Shown here piece after piece: positions 1-5,924 of a stretch of 5,924 nucleotides of DNA. The number at the start of each line of letters is the position of its first letter. Position 1 is the first letter of the stretch. A program made the translations under genes and the position numbers. The notes under the pieces were generated by a model. That model worked only from the letters and a program-made list of their open reading frames with translations. It did no database searches and had not been told where the DNA came from. The stretch is from Reyranella sp. (GTDB lineage Bacteria; Pseudomonadota; Alphaproteobacteria; Reyranellales; Reyranellaceae), in NCBI GenBank assembly GCA_021732965.1, contig JAKFVZ010000269.1:1-5924 (forward strand). The letters are read 5' to 3'.

Positions 1-395
1 CCGGGCAGCATCGCGCCCAGCGTCTGCATGGTCGTCTCGTTGGCGACATAGCCCGAGGTGAAGACCAGCGCCGCTTCCTTGCCGTGCAACTGCGCCAGTT
101 CGCGCTCGAGCGCGGCGTGCAGCGTGTTGGTGCCGGAGATGTTGCGCGTGCCGCCGGCGCCGGAGCCCTGGGCGCCGATCGCGGCCTGCATGGCCTCGAC
201 CACCGCGGGATGCTGGCCCATGGCGAGATAGTCGTTGCTGCACCAGACCGTTACGTCGCGCGGCGCCTCGCCTTCGCGGTGGAGGCGCGCGCGCGGAAAG
301 GCGCCGACGATGCGTTCGAGTTCGGCGAAGACGCGGTAGCGACCCTCGTCGCGCAGGCGCCCGAGATGGCCGTTGAAGAAGGCTTCGTAGTTCAT
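1..395 (-). CDS. hemA: 5-aminolevulinate synthase, N-terminal third (runs off left edge)
   Basis: This enzyme condenses glycine with succinyl-CoA to give 5-aminolevulinate, the first committed step of haem synthesis by the C4 pathway. It is a cytosolic PLP enzyme of the alpha-oxoamine synthase group. The 131 visible residues begin MNYEAFF and include DEGRYRVFAELER (16-28), VTVWCSNDYLAMGQHP (48-63), GSGAGGTRNISGTN (77-90) and LHGKEAALVFTSGYVAN (103-119). Arg21, Asn54, Thr83 and Asn85 fall at the same numbers as the substrate-contacting residues I recall for the Rhodobacter capsulatus enzyme, which supports the ATG at 395. A GGGAG Shine-Dalgarno (409-405) lies 9 nt upstream. The family is about 400 residues long, so the catalytic lysine and most of the PLP domain lie outside the window. 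No Cys-Pro haem regulatory motif is seen in this part. The close relative KBL (glycine C-acetyltransferase) is less likely given this N-terminus. Confidence 0.95.
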   Translation of the reverse strand, partial: MNYEAFFNGHLGRLRDEGRYRVFAELERIVGAFPRARLHREGEAPRDVTVWCSNDYLAMGQHPAVVEAMQAAIGAQGSGAGGTRNISGTNTLHAALERELAQLHGKEAALVFTSGYVANETTMQTLGAMLP

Positions 396-499
396 GGGTG
401 GTGTCTCCCGCGCACTTAGTCTAGGCGCAAGGCGCTTTTGCCCGCAGCCACAATTGGTCGCGTTGACGTGCGTCAAACGAGAACCGTTCGCAGTGTCCG
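396..499 (-). promoter_or_regulatory. hemA leader and promoter region
   Basis: This 104-bp gap separates the stop of the small membrane-protein gene from hemA and probably holds a separate hemA promoter. A possible -10 element, TAGACT, is read on the minus strand at 423-418. No convincing -35 hexamer sits 16-18 bp upstream of it, which would fit a promoter that needs an activator bound at 463-476. A transcription start near 411 would put that site roughly 58 bp upstream. I see no strong terminator for the upstream unit, so read-through into hemA is possible. Confidence 0.35.
463..476. promoter_or_regulatory. Candidate FNR/FixK-family operator upstream of hemA
   Basis: The sequence TTGACGTGCGTCAA is a perfect 14-bp palindrome. 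It has the TTGA-N6-TCAA layout of sites bound by CRP/FNR-family regulators (FNR consensus TTGAT-N4-ATCAA; FixK and NnrR sites are looser). Its centre is about 75 bp upstream of the hemA start codon, and hemA is the only gene for which this is a leader. In Rhodobacter, hemA is known to respond to FnrL. The hairpin reading is weaker, because the loop would be only 2 nt and no T-run follows on the minus strand. Which family member binds, if any, is inference. Confidence 0.55.
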
Positions 500-820
500 T
501 CAACGCAGCAGCGGAAAGAGGAGCGCCAGGCTGAGGAAAAGAGAGACCGACAGGAGAGGCAGGGCGCCCAGCCAGCGAGTCTGGCCGGGCAGGGCCTCCC
601 AGTAACGCAGCGTCGGGACGGCAGCCCACAGGGCGAACAGGAAGCCCAGCACCCAGAAGAAGAGGGCGAGGGGCATCGCGACGTTCGCCTGGTCGTCGGT
701 GGCGGTCGCGATGCCCAGGCCCACGACAGCCGGCGGGATCGCGGCGGTGAACAGCGACACCGCCCAGATCGCCCGGCTGCGGATGCGCTGGCTGGTGCCG
801 AACGGCGGGCCAGCGCTCAC
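500..820 (-). CDS. Small three-helix membrane protein of unknown function, GTG start
   Basis: I do not recognise this 106-aa protein. It has three hydrophobic stretches, at about residues 17-40, 47-71 and 84-105, with a short basic N-terminus (QRIRSR, 11-16) and almost no soluble part, so it should be an integral inner-membrane protein. The short loops carry DDQAN (42-46) and RYWEALPGQTRW (72-83). The GTG at 820 was chosen because it lies 2 bp after the stop of the aminotransferase gene and is preceded by an AAGGG Shine-Dalgarno (831-827) at 6 nt. The frame stays open far upstream, but only as a shadow of the aminotransferase gene, where its translation is arginine-rich and low in complexity. 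The spacing implies co-transcription and probably translational coupling. The bias toward hydrophobic residues with regular turns argues that it is a real gene, but without comparison it stays a hypothetical protein. Confidence 0.72.
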   Translation of the reverse strand: MSAGPPFGTSQRIRSRAIWAVSLFTAAIPPAVVGLGIATATDDQANVAMPLALFFWVLGFLFALWAAVPTLRYWEALPGQTRWLGALPLLSVSLFLSLALLFPLLR

Positions 821-822
821 GG

Positions 823-2232
823 TCAGCCCTTGAACAGGCCTTCCGACCTGAGGTCGGCCAGCGTGGCGTCGAACGACTGGCGCAGGCGGCCGAACAGGTC
901 GTCGAGCTCGGTCTCGTTGATCACCAGCGGCGGGCAGATCGCGACCCGGTCGCCCATGTTGCGGATGAACAGGCCGCGCGCCACGGCATGGTTGTAGACG
1001 CGCAGGCCGGCGCCCACGGCGACGAGATCGAACGGCGCCTTGGTCTTCTTGTCGGCGACGATCTCCAGCGCGCCCATCATGCCGACGCTCATCGCCTCGC
1101 CCACCAGCGGGTGGTCGGCGAACGACTGCACATGCTTCGTGAAGATCGGGCTCATGCGCTTGGCGTGGCCGAACAGATCGGTCTCGTCGTAGATCTTTTG
1201 CGCTTCCAGCGCGACCGCGGCGGCGACCGGATGTCCGGAATAGGTGAAGCCGTGGCCCCAGGTGCCGATCTTGTCGCTCTCGCTCATCAGCGCCTGGTAG
1301 ACCTTCTCGCTCACCATCACCGCCGAGATCGGCAGGAACGACGCCGACAGCGCCTTGGCGCAGGTCAGGATGTCCGGCTTGATGTTCATCGTCTGGCTGC
1401 CCCAGACGTTGCCGGTGCGCCCGAAGCCGCAGATCACCTCGTCGGCGACGAACAGCATGTCGTACTTCCTGCAGACCGCCTGGATCTTCTCGTAGTAGCC
1501 CTTCGGCGGGACGATGACGCCGCCGGCGCCCATCACCGGCTCGGCGATCATCGCGGCGACCTGGTCGGCGCCGCCTTCCTTGATGATGAGCGCCTCGAGT
1601 TCCTCGGCGCAGCGGGTGGCGAACTGCTCCTCGGTCTCGCCCTCGGCGCCGAAGCGGTAGAAGTGCGGGCAGGTCGTGTGGAGCACGCCCTGGATCGGCA
1701 GGTCGAACGAGCGGTGGTTCGTGGGCAGGCCGGTGAGGCTGGCCGAGGCGACGGTGACGCCGTGATAGCCCTTGATGCGCGAGACGATCTTCTTCTTCTG
1801 CGGGCGGCCGAGCGCGTTGTTCATGTACCACACCATCTTCACGACGGTGTCGTTGGCCTCGGAGCCCGAATTGGCGAAGAACACCTTCGACATCTCGACC
1901 GGCGCCATCGACTTCAGCTTCTCCGCGAGGTTGATCGCGGGCTCGTGGGAGCGCTGGTTGAAGGCGTGGTAGAAGGGCAGCTGCTTCATCTGCTCGTAGG
2001 CGACGGTCGCCAGGCGCTCGTTGCTGAAGCCCAGGGCGGCCGACCAGAGGCCCGCCATGCCCTCGATGTATTCCTTGCCGTCGTCGTCCATCACGTAGAC
2101 ACCGCGGCCGCGCACGATGGTCAGGGGGCCGGTCGCCTCGTGCTTCTTGAAGTTGGTGTAGGGGTGCAGGTGGTGGGCAATGTCCCGCGAGGCGTTAGAA
2201 TTGCCGCGGAAGCTGCGAGAAACGTCATTCAT
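823..2232 (-). CDS. Class III PLP-dependent aminotransferase (omega-transaminase type)
   Basis: This cytosolic fold-type I enzyme should move an amino group from an amine or omega-amino acid to an oxoacid such as pyruvate. The 469-aa length fits the family (about 450-470). Visible motifs are AHHLHPYTNF (19-28), GMAGLWSAALG (58-68), the phosphate-binding NSGSEAND (121-128), GYHGVT (155-160), the cofactor-binding FVADEVICGFGRTG (261-274, Asp264), the Schiff-base lysine Lys293 in CAKALSAS, and GFTYSGHP (328-335). Arg424 in FIRNMGD matches the mobile substrate-carboxylate arginine of omega-transaminases. The overall pattern resembles Chromobacterium violaceum omega-transaminase, with Trp63 and Tyr156 as pocket residues. 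Possible substrates include beta-alanine, taurine, putrescine or GABA, and the sequence does not decide between them. The ATG at 2232 has an AGGGG Shine-Dalgarno at 7 nt (2244-2240). The gene is divergent from the ABC importer and is followed 2 bp later by the small membrane-protein gene. Confidence 0.93.
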   Translation of the reverse strand: MNDVSRSFRGNSNASRDIAHHLHPYTNFKKHEATGPLTIVRGRGVYVMDDDGKEYIEGMAGLWSAALGFSNERLATVAYEQMKQLPFYHAFNQRSHEPAINLAEKLKSMAPVEMSKVFFANSGSEANDTVVKMVWYMNNALGRPQKKKIVSRIKGYHGVTVASASLTGLPTNHRSFDLPIQGVLHTTCPHFYRFGAEGETEEQFATRCAEELEALIIKEGGADQVAAMIAEPVMGAGGVIVPPKGYYEKIQAVCRKYDMLFVADEVICGFGRTGNVWGSQTMNIKPDILTCAKALSASFLPISAVMVSEKVYQALMSESDKIGTWGHGFTYSGHPVAAAVALEAQKIYDETDLFGHAKRMSPIFTKHVQSFADHPLVGEAMSVGMMGALEIVADKKTKAPFDLVAVGAGLRVYNHAVARGLFIRNMGDRVAICPPLVINETELDDLFGRLRQSFDATLADLRSEGLFKG

Positions 2233-2314
2233 GCCGGTACCCCTGGGACTGTGAGGGGCGCACGATACCCCGCCTGAGCATGAAGTTCACTGTGCCTGCC
2301 CATGCAAATTTTTT

Positions 2315-2351
2315 GTGCAATTGACGTGGTCTGGGCCCCGGTGCAACTTGA
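2315..2351 (+). repeat. Direct repeat GTGCAA-TTGA in divergent promoter region
   Basis: GTGCAATTGA (2315-2324) recurs as GTGCAACTTGA (2341-2351), with one inserted base and starts 26 bp apart, about two and a half helical turns. A partial third copy, ATGCAAATT, lies at 2302-2310. The repeat overlaps the best candidate -35 element of the importer operon, so it could be a tandem operator. With elements this short, chance is also a fair explanation. Confidence 0.3.
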
Positions 2352-2420
2352 GTGAGATATGCGCGGACGCAGGGCCGGCGGCCGGGGGGCGCCCTTCTGT
2401 GTCAGCCAACGGGGACCATC

Positions 2421-2427
2421 GAGGGGG
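2421..2427 (+). promoter_or_regulatory. Ribosome binding site that fixes the binding-protein start
   Basis: GAGGGGG lies 7 nt before the ATG at 2435. The protein starting there has a classic signal peptide right at its N-terminus. The longer in-frame start at 2315 would add 40 residues of non-signal sequence and has no Shine-Dalgarno of this quality. Confidence 0.8.
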
Positions 2428-2434
2428 TAAATCC

Positions 2435-4063
2435 ATGCACTTCAATCTGCGGCATTCAATGGCGCTGACGGCGCTCGCCTGCGCCAGCTTCGCCTTCACG
2501 ACGCTCGCCTTCACACCGGCGGCCGACGCCAAGACGTTCAAATGGGCCAATTCGGGCGACGTCAGCTCGATGGATCCCTACGCCCGGCAGGAGACCTTCC
2601 TCCTGACCTTCAACTCGAACATCTACGATCCGCTGATCCGCCGCGACAAGGATCTGAAGCTGGAGCCGGCGCTTGCCACGAAGTGGGGCCAGACCGATCC
2701 GCTGACCTGGTTCTTCGATATCCGTCCGGGCGTGAAGTTTCACGACGGCACGCCGCTCACCGCCGACGACATCGTGTTTTCGCTCAATCGCGCCAACGGT
2801 CCCGGCTCGAACATGGGCAGCAACTTCGTCTCGGTGAAGGAGATCAAGAAGACCGGCGACCTGCGCGTCGAGGTCACGACCAAGTATCCCGATCCGCTGC
2901 TGGCCGACAAATGGGCCGCGCTCGGCATGATGTCGAAGGCCTGGGCCGAGAAGAACAACGCCGTCAATTCCGCCGACATGACCAAGAACGAGGAGAACTT
3001 CGCGACCCGCAACGCGATGGGCACCGGTCCGTTCATGCTCAAGGAGCGCAAGGCCGGCGAGAAGACCATCCTCGTCAACAATCCCAACTGGTGGGACAAG
3101 CCCGTCCACAACGTCACCGAAGTGATCTTCACGCCAGTGTCCAATCCGGCGACCCGGATCGCGGCGCTCAAGGCGGGCGACATCGACATGACGTACGAGG
3201 TGCCGCCGGCCGACACCGAGTCGCTGAAGAAGGACGCCAACGTCAAGGTGCTGGAAGGTCCCGAGACCCGCGTCGTGTTCCTCGGGTTCGACCAGGAGCG
3301 GCCGGAACTGCTCGAGTCGAACGTCAAGGGCAAGAACCCGTTCAAGGACAAGAAGGTCCGCGAGGCCATCCATCGTTCGATCGACGTCGACGCGATCAAG
3401 CGGACCGTGATGCGCGGCCAGTCGTTCCCGACCAACCTGATGGTGGCGCCGGGCATCAACGGCTACATGAAGGACCTCGACAAGCGGCCGGCGCTGCTGA
3501 AGCCCGAGGAGGCCAAGAAGATGCTGGCCGACGCGGGTTATCCCAACGGGTTCGAAGTGGGCATGGATTGCCCCAACGACCGCTACGTCAACGACGAGAA
3601 AATCTGCCAGGCCGTGGTCTCCATGCTGGCCAAGATCGGCGTGAAGGTGAATCTGCGGGCGCAGACCCGCAACCTCTACTTCGCCAAGATCCTGCGCAAA
3701 GCCGACCTCAAGCCGGGCGAGACCAGCTTCTACATGCTGGGCTGGTCGCCGGCGCAGACCTACGACGTTCACAACGTCTTCGAGGCGCTGATCCAGACCC
3801 CGAATGGCGCCACCAAGAAGGGCCAGTTCAACGCCGGTGGCTACTCCAATCCGGCCGTCGACAAGCTGGCCGATTCCATGGAGCAGGAGACCGACAAGGC
3901 CAAGCGTGACGCCATGATCCGCGAAGCCACCAAGCTCTATGTCGACGACTTCGCCTACGTCCCCCTGCATCAGCAGGCGGTCGTGTGGGCGGCGCGCAAT
4001 AACATCGACCTGGTTCAGCCCGCCGACAACAGCTTCCCGCTGCGCTTCGTGCAGGTGAAGTAG
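2435..4063 (+). CDS. Periplasmic substrate-binding protein of a peptide/nickel-type ABC importer
   Basis: This is the ligand-capturing subunit (SBP_bac_5 family, cluster C) of a Dpp/Opp-type importer. It is secreted to the periplasm and delivers its ligand to the permease pair encoded downstream. The 542-aa length fits the family. Residues 1-32 form a Sec signal peptide (His/Arg N-region, hydrophobic core 9-27, ADA before Lys33). No lipobox is seen, because the only cysteine in the signal region (Cys16) is in the hydrophobic core. Family hallmarks are SSMDPYARQETFLL (44-57), the KFHDGTPLTADDIVFSLNRA signature (101-120), GTGPFML (196-202), NPNWWDK (216-222) and GYSNPAVDKLAD (469-480). DCPNDRYVNDEKICQ (378-392) carries Cys379 and Cys391, the only cysteines of the mature protein, which could form a disulfide. 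Ligand specificity cannot be read off; dipeptides, other short peptides and modified amino acids are all possible. It heads the operon and is followed by a strong hairpin. Confidence 0.93.
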   Translation: MHFNLRHSMALTALACASFAFTTLAFTPAADAKTFKWANSGDVSSMDPYARQETFLLTFNSNIYDPLIRRDKDLKLEPALATKWGQTDPLTWFFDIRPGVKFHDGTPLTADDIVFSLNRANGPGSNMGSNFVSVKEIKKTGDLRVEVTTKYPDPLLADKWAALGMMSKAWAEKNNAVNSADMTKNEENFATRNAMGTGPFMLKERKAGEKTILVNNPNWWDKPVHNVTEVIFTPVSNPATRIAALKAGDIDMTYEVPPADTESLKKDANVKVLEGPETRVVFLGFDQERPELLESNVKGKNPFKDKKVREAIHRSIDVDAIKRTVMRGQSFPTNLMVAPGINGYMKDLDKRPALLKPEEAKKMLADAGYPNGFEVGMDCPNDRYVNDEKICQAVVSMLAKIGVKVNLRAQTRNLYFAKILRKADLKPGETSFYMLGWSPAQTYDVHNVFEALIQTPNGATKKGQFNAGGYSNPAVDKLADSMEQETDKAKRDAMIREATKLYVDDFAYVPLHQQAVVWAARNNIDLVQPADNSFPLRFVQVK

Positions 4064-4082
4064 GCGACCTGACGATTTCGAC

Positions 4083-4127
4083 GATCGGCCCCGACCGCAC
4101 TCACGCGGCCGGGGCCGGTTCGGTTTT
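4083..4127 (+). terminator. Strong intercistronic stem-loop (partial terminator or RNA stabiliser)
   Basis: The arms at 4086-4098 and 4105-4117 form 12 G-C pairs with one A-C mismatch (4094/4109) around a 6-nt loop (ACTCAC). Three weaker pairs can extend the base (4083-4085 with 4118-4120). A short T-run (4124-4127) follows after a few bases, so the shape is terminator-like but the tail is imperfect. It starts about 20 nt after the binding-protein stop and lies upstream of the permease genes. Such hairpins commonly cut read-through or protect the upstream mRNA, so that the binding protein outnumbers the permeases. Confidence 0.75.
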
Positions 4128-4172
4128 GGCGCCTTTTCTGCTGGCGCGGCGCACGGGCTCGACAAACATCCG

Positions 4173-5165
4173 ATGCTTGCCTTCATCCTGAGACGACTTC
4201 TGCAATCGATCGCCGTGCTGCTGGCGGTGGGCGTTGTTGCGTTTTCGCTGTTCCGCTACGTCGGCGACCCAATCAACGCCATGGTCGGCCAGGACACGAC
4301 GATGGAGGAACGTGCCGAACTGCGTACCAAGCTCGGCCTGAACGACCCGGCGCCGATCCAGTTCTTCAACTTCATTGCCAATGCCGTTCAGGGCAAGTTC
4401 GGGCTTTCCTACCGGACTTCGGAGCCGGTCGGGCGGCTGATCCTCGAGCGGTTGCCGGCCACGCTCGAACTGTCGTTCTGCGCCGCCGTCTTCGCGCTGT
4501 TCGTCGGGGTGCCCATGGGCGTCTACACCGGGCTCTATCCCAAGCACTGGTCCAGCAGGCTGTTCCAGGCGGTGTCGCTGATCGGCATCTCGCTGCCGAC
4601 CTTCCTGATCGGCATCCTTCTGATCCTTGTGTTCGCCGTCTGGCTGCGGCTGCTGCCGTCGTTCGGACGCGGCGAGACCGTGCAGATCGGCTGGTGGACC
4701 ACCAATTTCCTGACGTGGTCCGGCCTCAAGGCCCTCATCCTGCCCTCGATCACGCTCGGCCTGTTCCAGCTAACCCTGCTGATGCGCCTGGTGCGGTCGG
4801 AGATGCTGGAAGTGATGCGCGCCGACTACATCAAGTTTGCGCGGGCCCGGGGCCTCACCAACCGCGCCATCAATTTCGGCCATGCGCTCAAGAACACGCT
4901 GGTGCCGGTCATCACCGTCACCGGCCTGCAACTCGGCGCCCTGATCGCCTTCGCCATCGTCACCGAGACGGTGTTCGCGTGGCCCGGTGTCGGCCAGCTG
5001 TTCATCCAGTCGGTACAGTTCTCCGACATTCCCGTGATGGCGGCCTATCTGATGCTGATCGGGCTGCTGTTCGTGCTGATCAATCTCACGGTCGATCTTC
5101 TTTATTTCGTCGTCGACCCGCGCCTGCGCAGCCAGGGCGGCACGGCGCGTGTTGCAGGGCACTGA
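4173..5165 (+). CDS. DppB-type permease subunit of the peptide/nickel ABC importer
   Basis: This is the first transmembrane subunit of the importer. It should form a heterodimer with the DppC-type partner in the inner membrane. Its 330 residues and six hydrophobic segments (about 9-29, 98-120, 133-157, 186-206, 243-265 and 288-314) fit the family. Typical landmarks are RYVGDP (28-33), SYRTSEPVGRLILERLPATLEL (79-100), SLPTFLIG (140-147), the EAA coupling loop around ADYIKFARARGL (217-228), TETVFAWPGVGQL (264-276) and the terminal DPRLR (315-319). The loop GRGETVQIGWWTTNFL (165-180) matches a proteobacterial DppB subgroup I recall. The ATG at 4173 is the first start in frame, yet no good Shine-Dalgarno precedes it: the nearest purine-rich stretch, ACGGG, is about 15 nt away. 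Weak initiation plus the upstream hairpin should keep permease levels low. Confidence 0.93.
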   Translation: MLAFILRRLLQSIAVLLAVGVVAFSLFRYVGDPINAMVGQDTTMEERAELRTKLGLNDPAPIQFFNFIANAVQGKFGLSYRTSEPVGRLILERLPATLELSFCAAVFALFVGVPMGVYTGLYPKHWSSRLFQAVSLIGISLPTFLIGILLILVFAVWLRLLPSFGRGETVQIGWWTTNFLTWSGLKALILPSITLGLFQLTLLMRLVRSEMLEVMRADYIKFARARGLTNRAINFGHALKNTLVPVITVTGLQLGALIAFAIVTETVFAWPGVGQLFIQSVQFSDIPVMAAYLMLIGLLFVLINLTVDLLYFVVDPRLRSQGGTARVAGH

Positions 5166-5166
5166 C

Positions 5167-5924
5167 ATGACGGCAGGGTCGGAACGGTCCGGATGGCTGC
5201 ATCGCGCGGCCGACAGCGACATCTGGTGGAGCTTCAAGTCCTCGCCGATGACCGTTGCCGCCGCCATCGGCACCGTCCTGATCGTGGCCGTGGCCTTTCT
5301 GTCGCCGGTGCTGGCGCCGCACACGCCATTCGATCCGGCGACGCTCAGCCTCTCCGACGGACTCAAGCCGCCGGTGCTGCTGTCGGCCGACGGCGACTGG
5401 GCATTCCCCCTGGGGACCGACGATCAGGGGCGCGATATCCTCTCGTCGATCATGTACGGCACCCGGCTGTCCCTGGTCGTCGGGTTCGCCTCGGTCGCCG
5501 TCGCCATGACGCTCGGCATCACGCTCGGCCTGCTGAGCGGCTATCTCGGCGGCGCGGTCGATGCGCTCATCATGCGCATCGCCGACGTGCAGCTGACGTT
5601 TCCGGCCATCCTGGTGGCGCTGCTGATCGACGGTATCGTGCGCGGCATCATCTCGGTGAAGCGGCACGACGAGATCGCGATCTATGTCATCGTCGGCGCC
5701 ATCGGTCTCTCGTTCTGGGTGCAGTACGCGCGCACCGTGCGGGGCTCGGTGATGGTCGAAAAGAACAAGGAGTACGTCCAGGCGGCACGGGTGATCGGCC
5801 TGTCGCCGATGCTCATCATGGTCCGCCACGTGTTGCCCAATGTCACCGGGCCGGTGCTGGTCATCGCCACAATCAATCTGGGGCTCGCCATCATCACTGA
5901 GGCGACGCTGTCGTTCCTCGGCGT
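5167..5924 (+). CDS. DppC-type permease subunit, C-terminus missing (runs off right edge)
   Basis: This is the second transmembrane subunit of the importer. The 252 visible residues cover most of the protein (family about 280-310). A soluble N-terminal tail leads into helix 1 (about 28-50, ending SPVLAPH). The family signature LGTDDQGRDILSSIMYGTRLSL follows (82-103), then hydrophobic segments at about 103-127, 143-162 and 169-187, and the EAA coupling loop around EYVQAARVIGLSP (202-214) with RHVLPN (220-225). The last residues, TEATLSFLG, are the conserved motif near the C-terminus. The ATG at 5167 lies 1 bp after the DppB stop and has an AGGG Shine-Dalgarno at 7 nt inside the end of that gene, indicating translational coupling. 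A polar stretch, GIISVKRHDE (160-169), lengthens one loop compared with E. coli DppC; I recall similar loops in other proteobacterial members, so it is probably a subgroup trait. Confidence 0.93.
   Translation, partial: MTAGSERSGWLHRAADSDIWWSFKSSPMTVAAAIGTVLIVAVAFLSPVLAPHTPFDPATLSLSDGLKPPVLLSADGDWAFPLGTDDQGRDILSSIMYGTRLSLVVGFASVAVAMTLGITLGLLSGYLGGAVDALIMRIADVQLTFPAILVALLIDGIVRGIISVKRHDEIAIYVIVGAIGLSFWVQYARTVRGSVMVEKNKEYVQAARVIGLSPMLIMVRHVLPNVTGPVLVIATINLGLAIITEATLSFLG

Larger units (their letters stand above)
2233..2434. promoter_or_regulatory. Divergent control region between aminotransferase and ABC importer
   Basis: This 202-bp stretch must carry the promoters of both divergent units. Its AT-rich core is at about 2301-2324, in strong contrast to its surroundings. 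On the plus strand a good -35-like TTGACG (2321-2326) faces only a poor -10 (CAACTT, 2344-2349) at 17-bp spacing. On the minus strand a weak TATCGT lies in the GGGTATCGT stretch about 30-40 bp upstream of the aminotransferase start. The plus-strand leader is very G/C-rich at 2371-2394. I see no attenuator, riboswitch or leader peptide that I can defend. Confidence 0.4.

Noticed and set aside
821..1831. Upstream extension of the small membrane-protein frame to 443 codons.
   Set aside because: The extension lies inside the aminotransferase gene in another frame and is arginine-rich junk. Only the part after the GTG at 820 looks like protein.
988..2277. Long plus-strand open frame of 429 codons antisense to the aminotransferase gene.
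   Set aside because: The translation is a low-complexity mix of Arg, Ala, His, Asp, Val and Leu with no domain, as expected opposite a GC-rich gene. The minus-strand frame has full family motifs.
2321..2334. Second FNR-like site in the divergent region, because TTGACGTG also occurs there.
   Set aside because: Only the left half matches. The right half reads TCTGG instead of GTCAA, so there is no palindrome.
2327..2346. Possible sigma-54 promoter (TGG ... TGC) upstream of the importer.
   Set aside because: The GG and GC elements are 3 bp too far apart for a -24/-12 promoter.
2315..2434. Start of the binding protein at the upstream ATG (2315), giving 40 extra residues.
   Set aside because: It would bury the signal peptide, overlaps the promoter candidate, and lacks the strong Shine-Dalgarno found before 2435.
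2542..3909. Second plus-strand open frame of 455 codons within the binding-protein gene.
   Set aside because: It is an Arg/Gly/Gln-rich out-of-frame shadow of the real gene.
4129..4147. Second small hairpin (GCGCC ... GGCGC) before the DppB-type gene.
   Set aside because: It has only five pairs around a 9-nt loop, and such stems are expected by chance at this GC content.
2456..4186. Long minus-strand open frame of 576 codons antisense to the binding-protein gene.
   Set aside because: It shows the same His/Arg/Val/Leu-rich shadow composition. It covers a gene with a clear signal peptide and family signatures, and would also cross the intercistronic hairpin.

Overview
The window looks like a chromosomal segment of a GC-rich alphaproteobacterium. 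The evidence is uniformly GC-rich coding sequence, with G or C at most third codon positions, and a 5-aminolevulinate synthase gene of the C4 (Shemin) haem pathway, which among proteobacteria is characteristic of the alpha class. Genus cannot be fixed from this sequence. No tRNA, rRNA, CRISPR array, insertion sequence or phage gene is visible, and the reading frames are intact.

Layout. Positions 1-395 (minus strand) hold the first third of hemA, cut by the left edge. Positions 396-499 are its leader, which contains a perfect 14-bp FNR/FixK-type palindrome. Positions 500-2232 (minus strand) form a two-gene unit: a class III PLP-dependent omega-aminotransferase, followed 2 bp later by a GTG-started, uncharacterised three-helix membrane protein of 106 aa. 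Positions 2233-2434 are a divergent control region. To the right, on the plus strand, is a peptide/nickel-type (Dpp/Opp) ABC importer operon. It consists of a periplasmic binding protein (2435-4063), a strong intercistronic hairpin, a DppB-type permease (4173-5165) and a DppC-type permease that starts 1 bp after the DppB stop and runs off the right edge. The ATPase genes are expected just beyond 5924.

How the genes may work together. The importer would bring a peptide or other small solute across the inner membrane. The divergent aminotransferase could deaminate an amine or omega-amino acid released from it. That link rests only on adjacency. The hairpin after the binding-protein gene fits the usual arrangement in which the binding protein is made in excess over the permeases. 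hemA appears to be a separate unit.

Nothing here is clearly a new system. The observations most worth following are the FNR/FixK-like operator upstream of hemA, the small membrane protein coupled to the aminotransferase, the intercistronic hairpin, and a direct repeat in the divergent control region.
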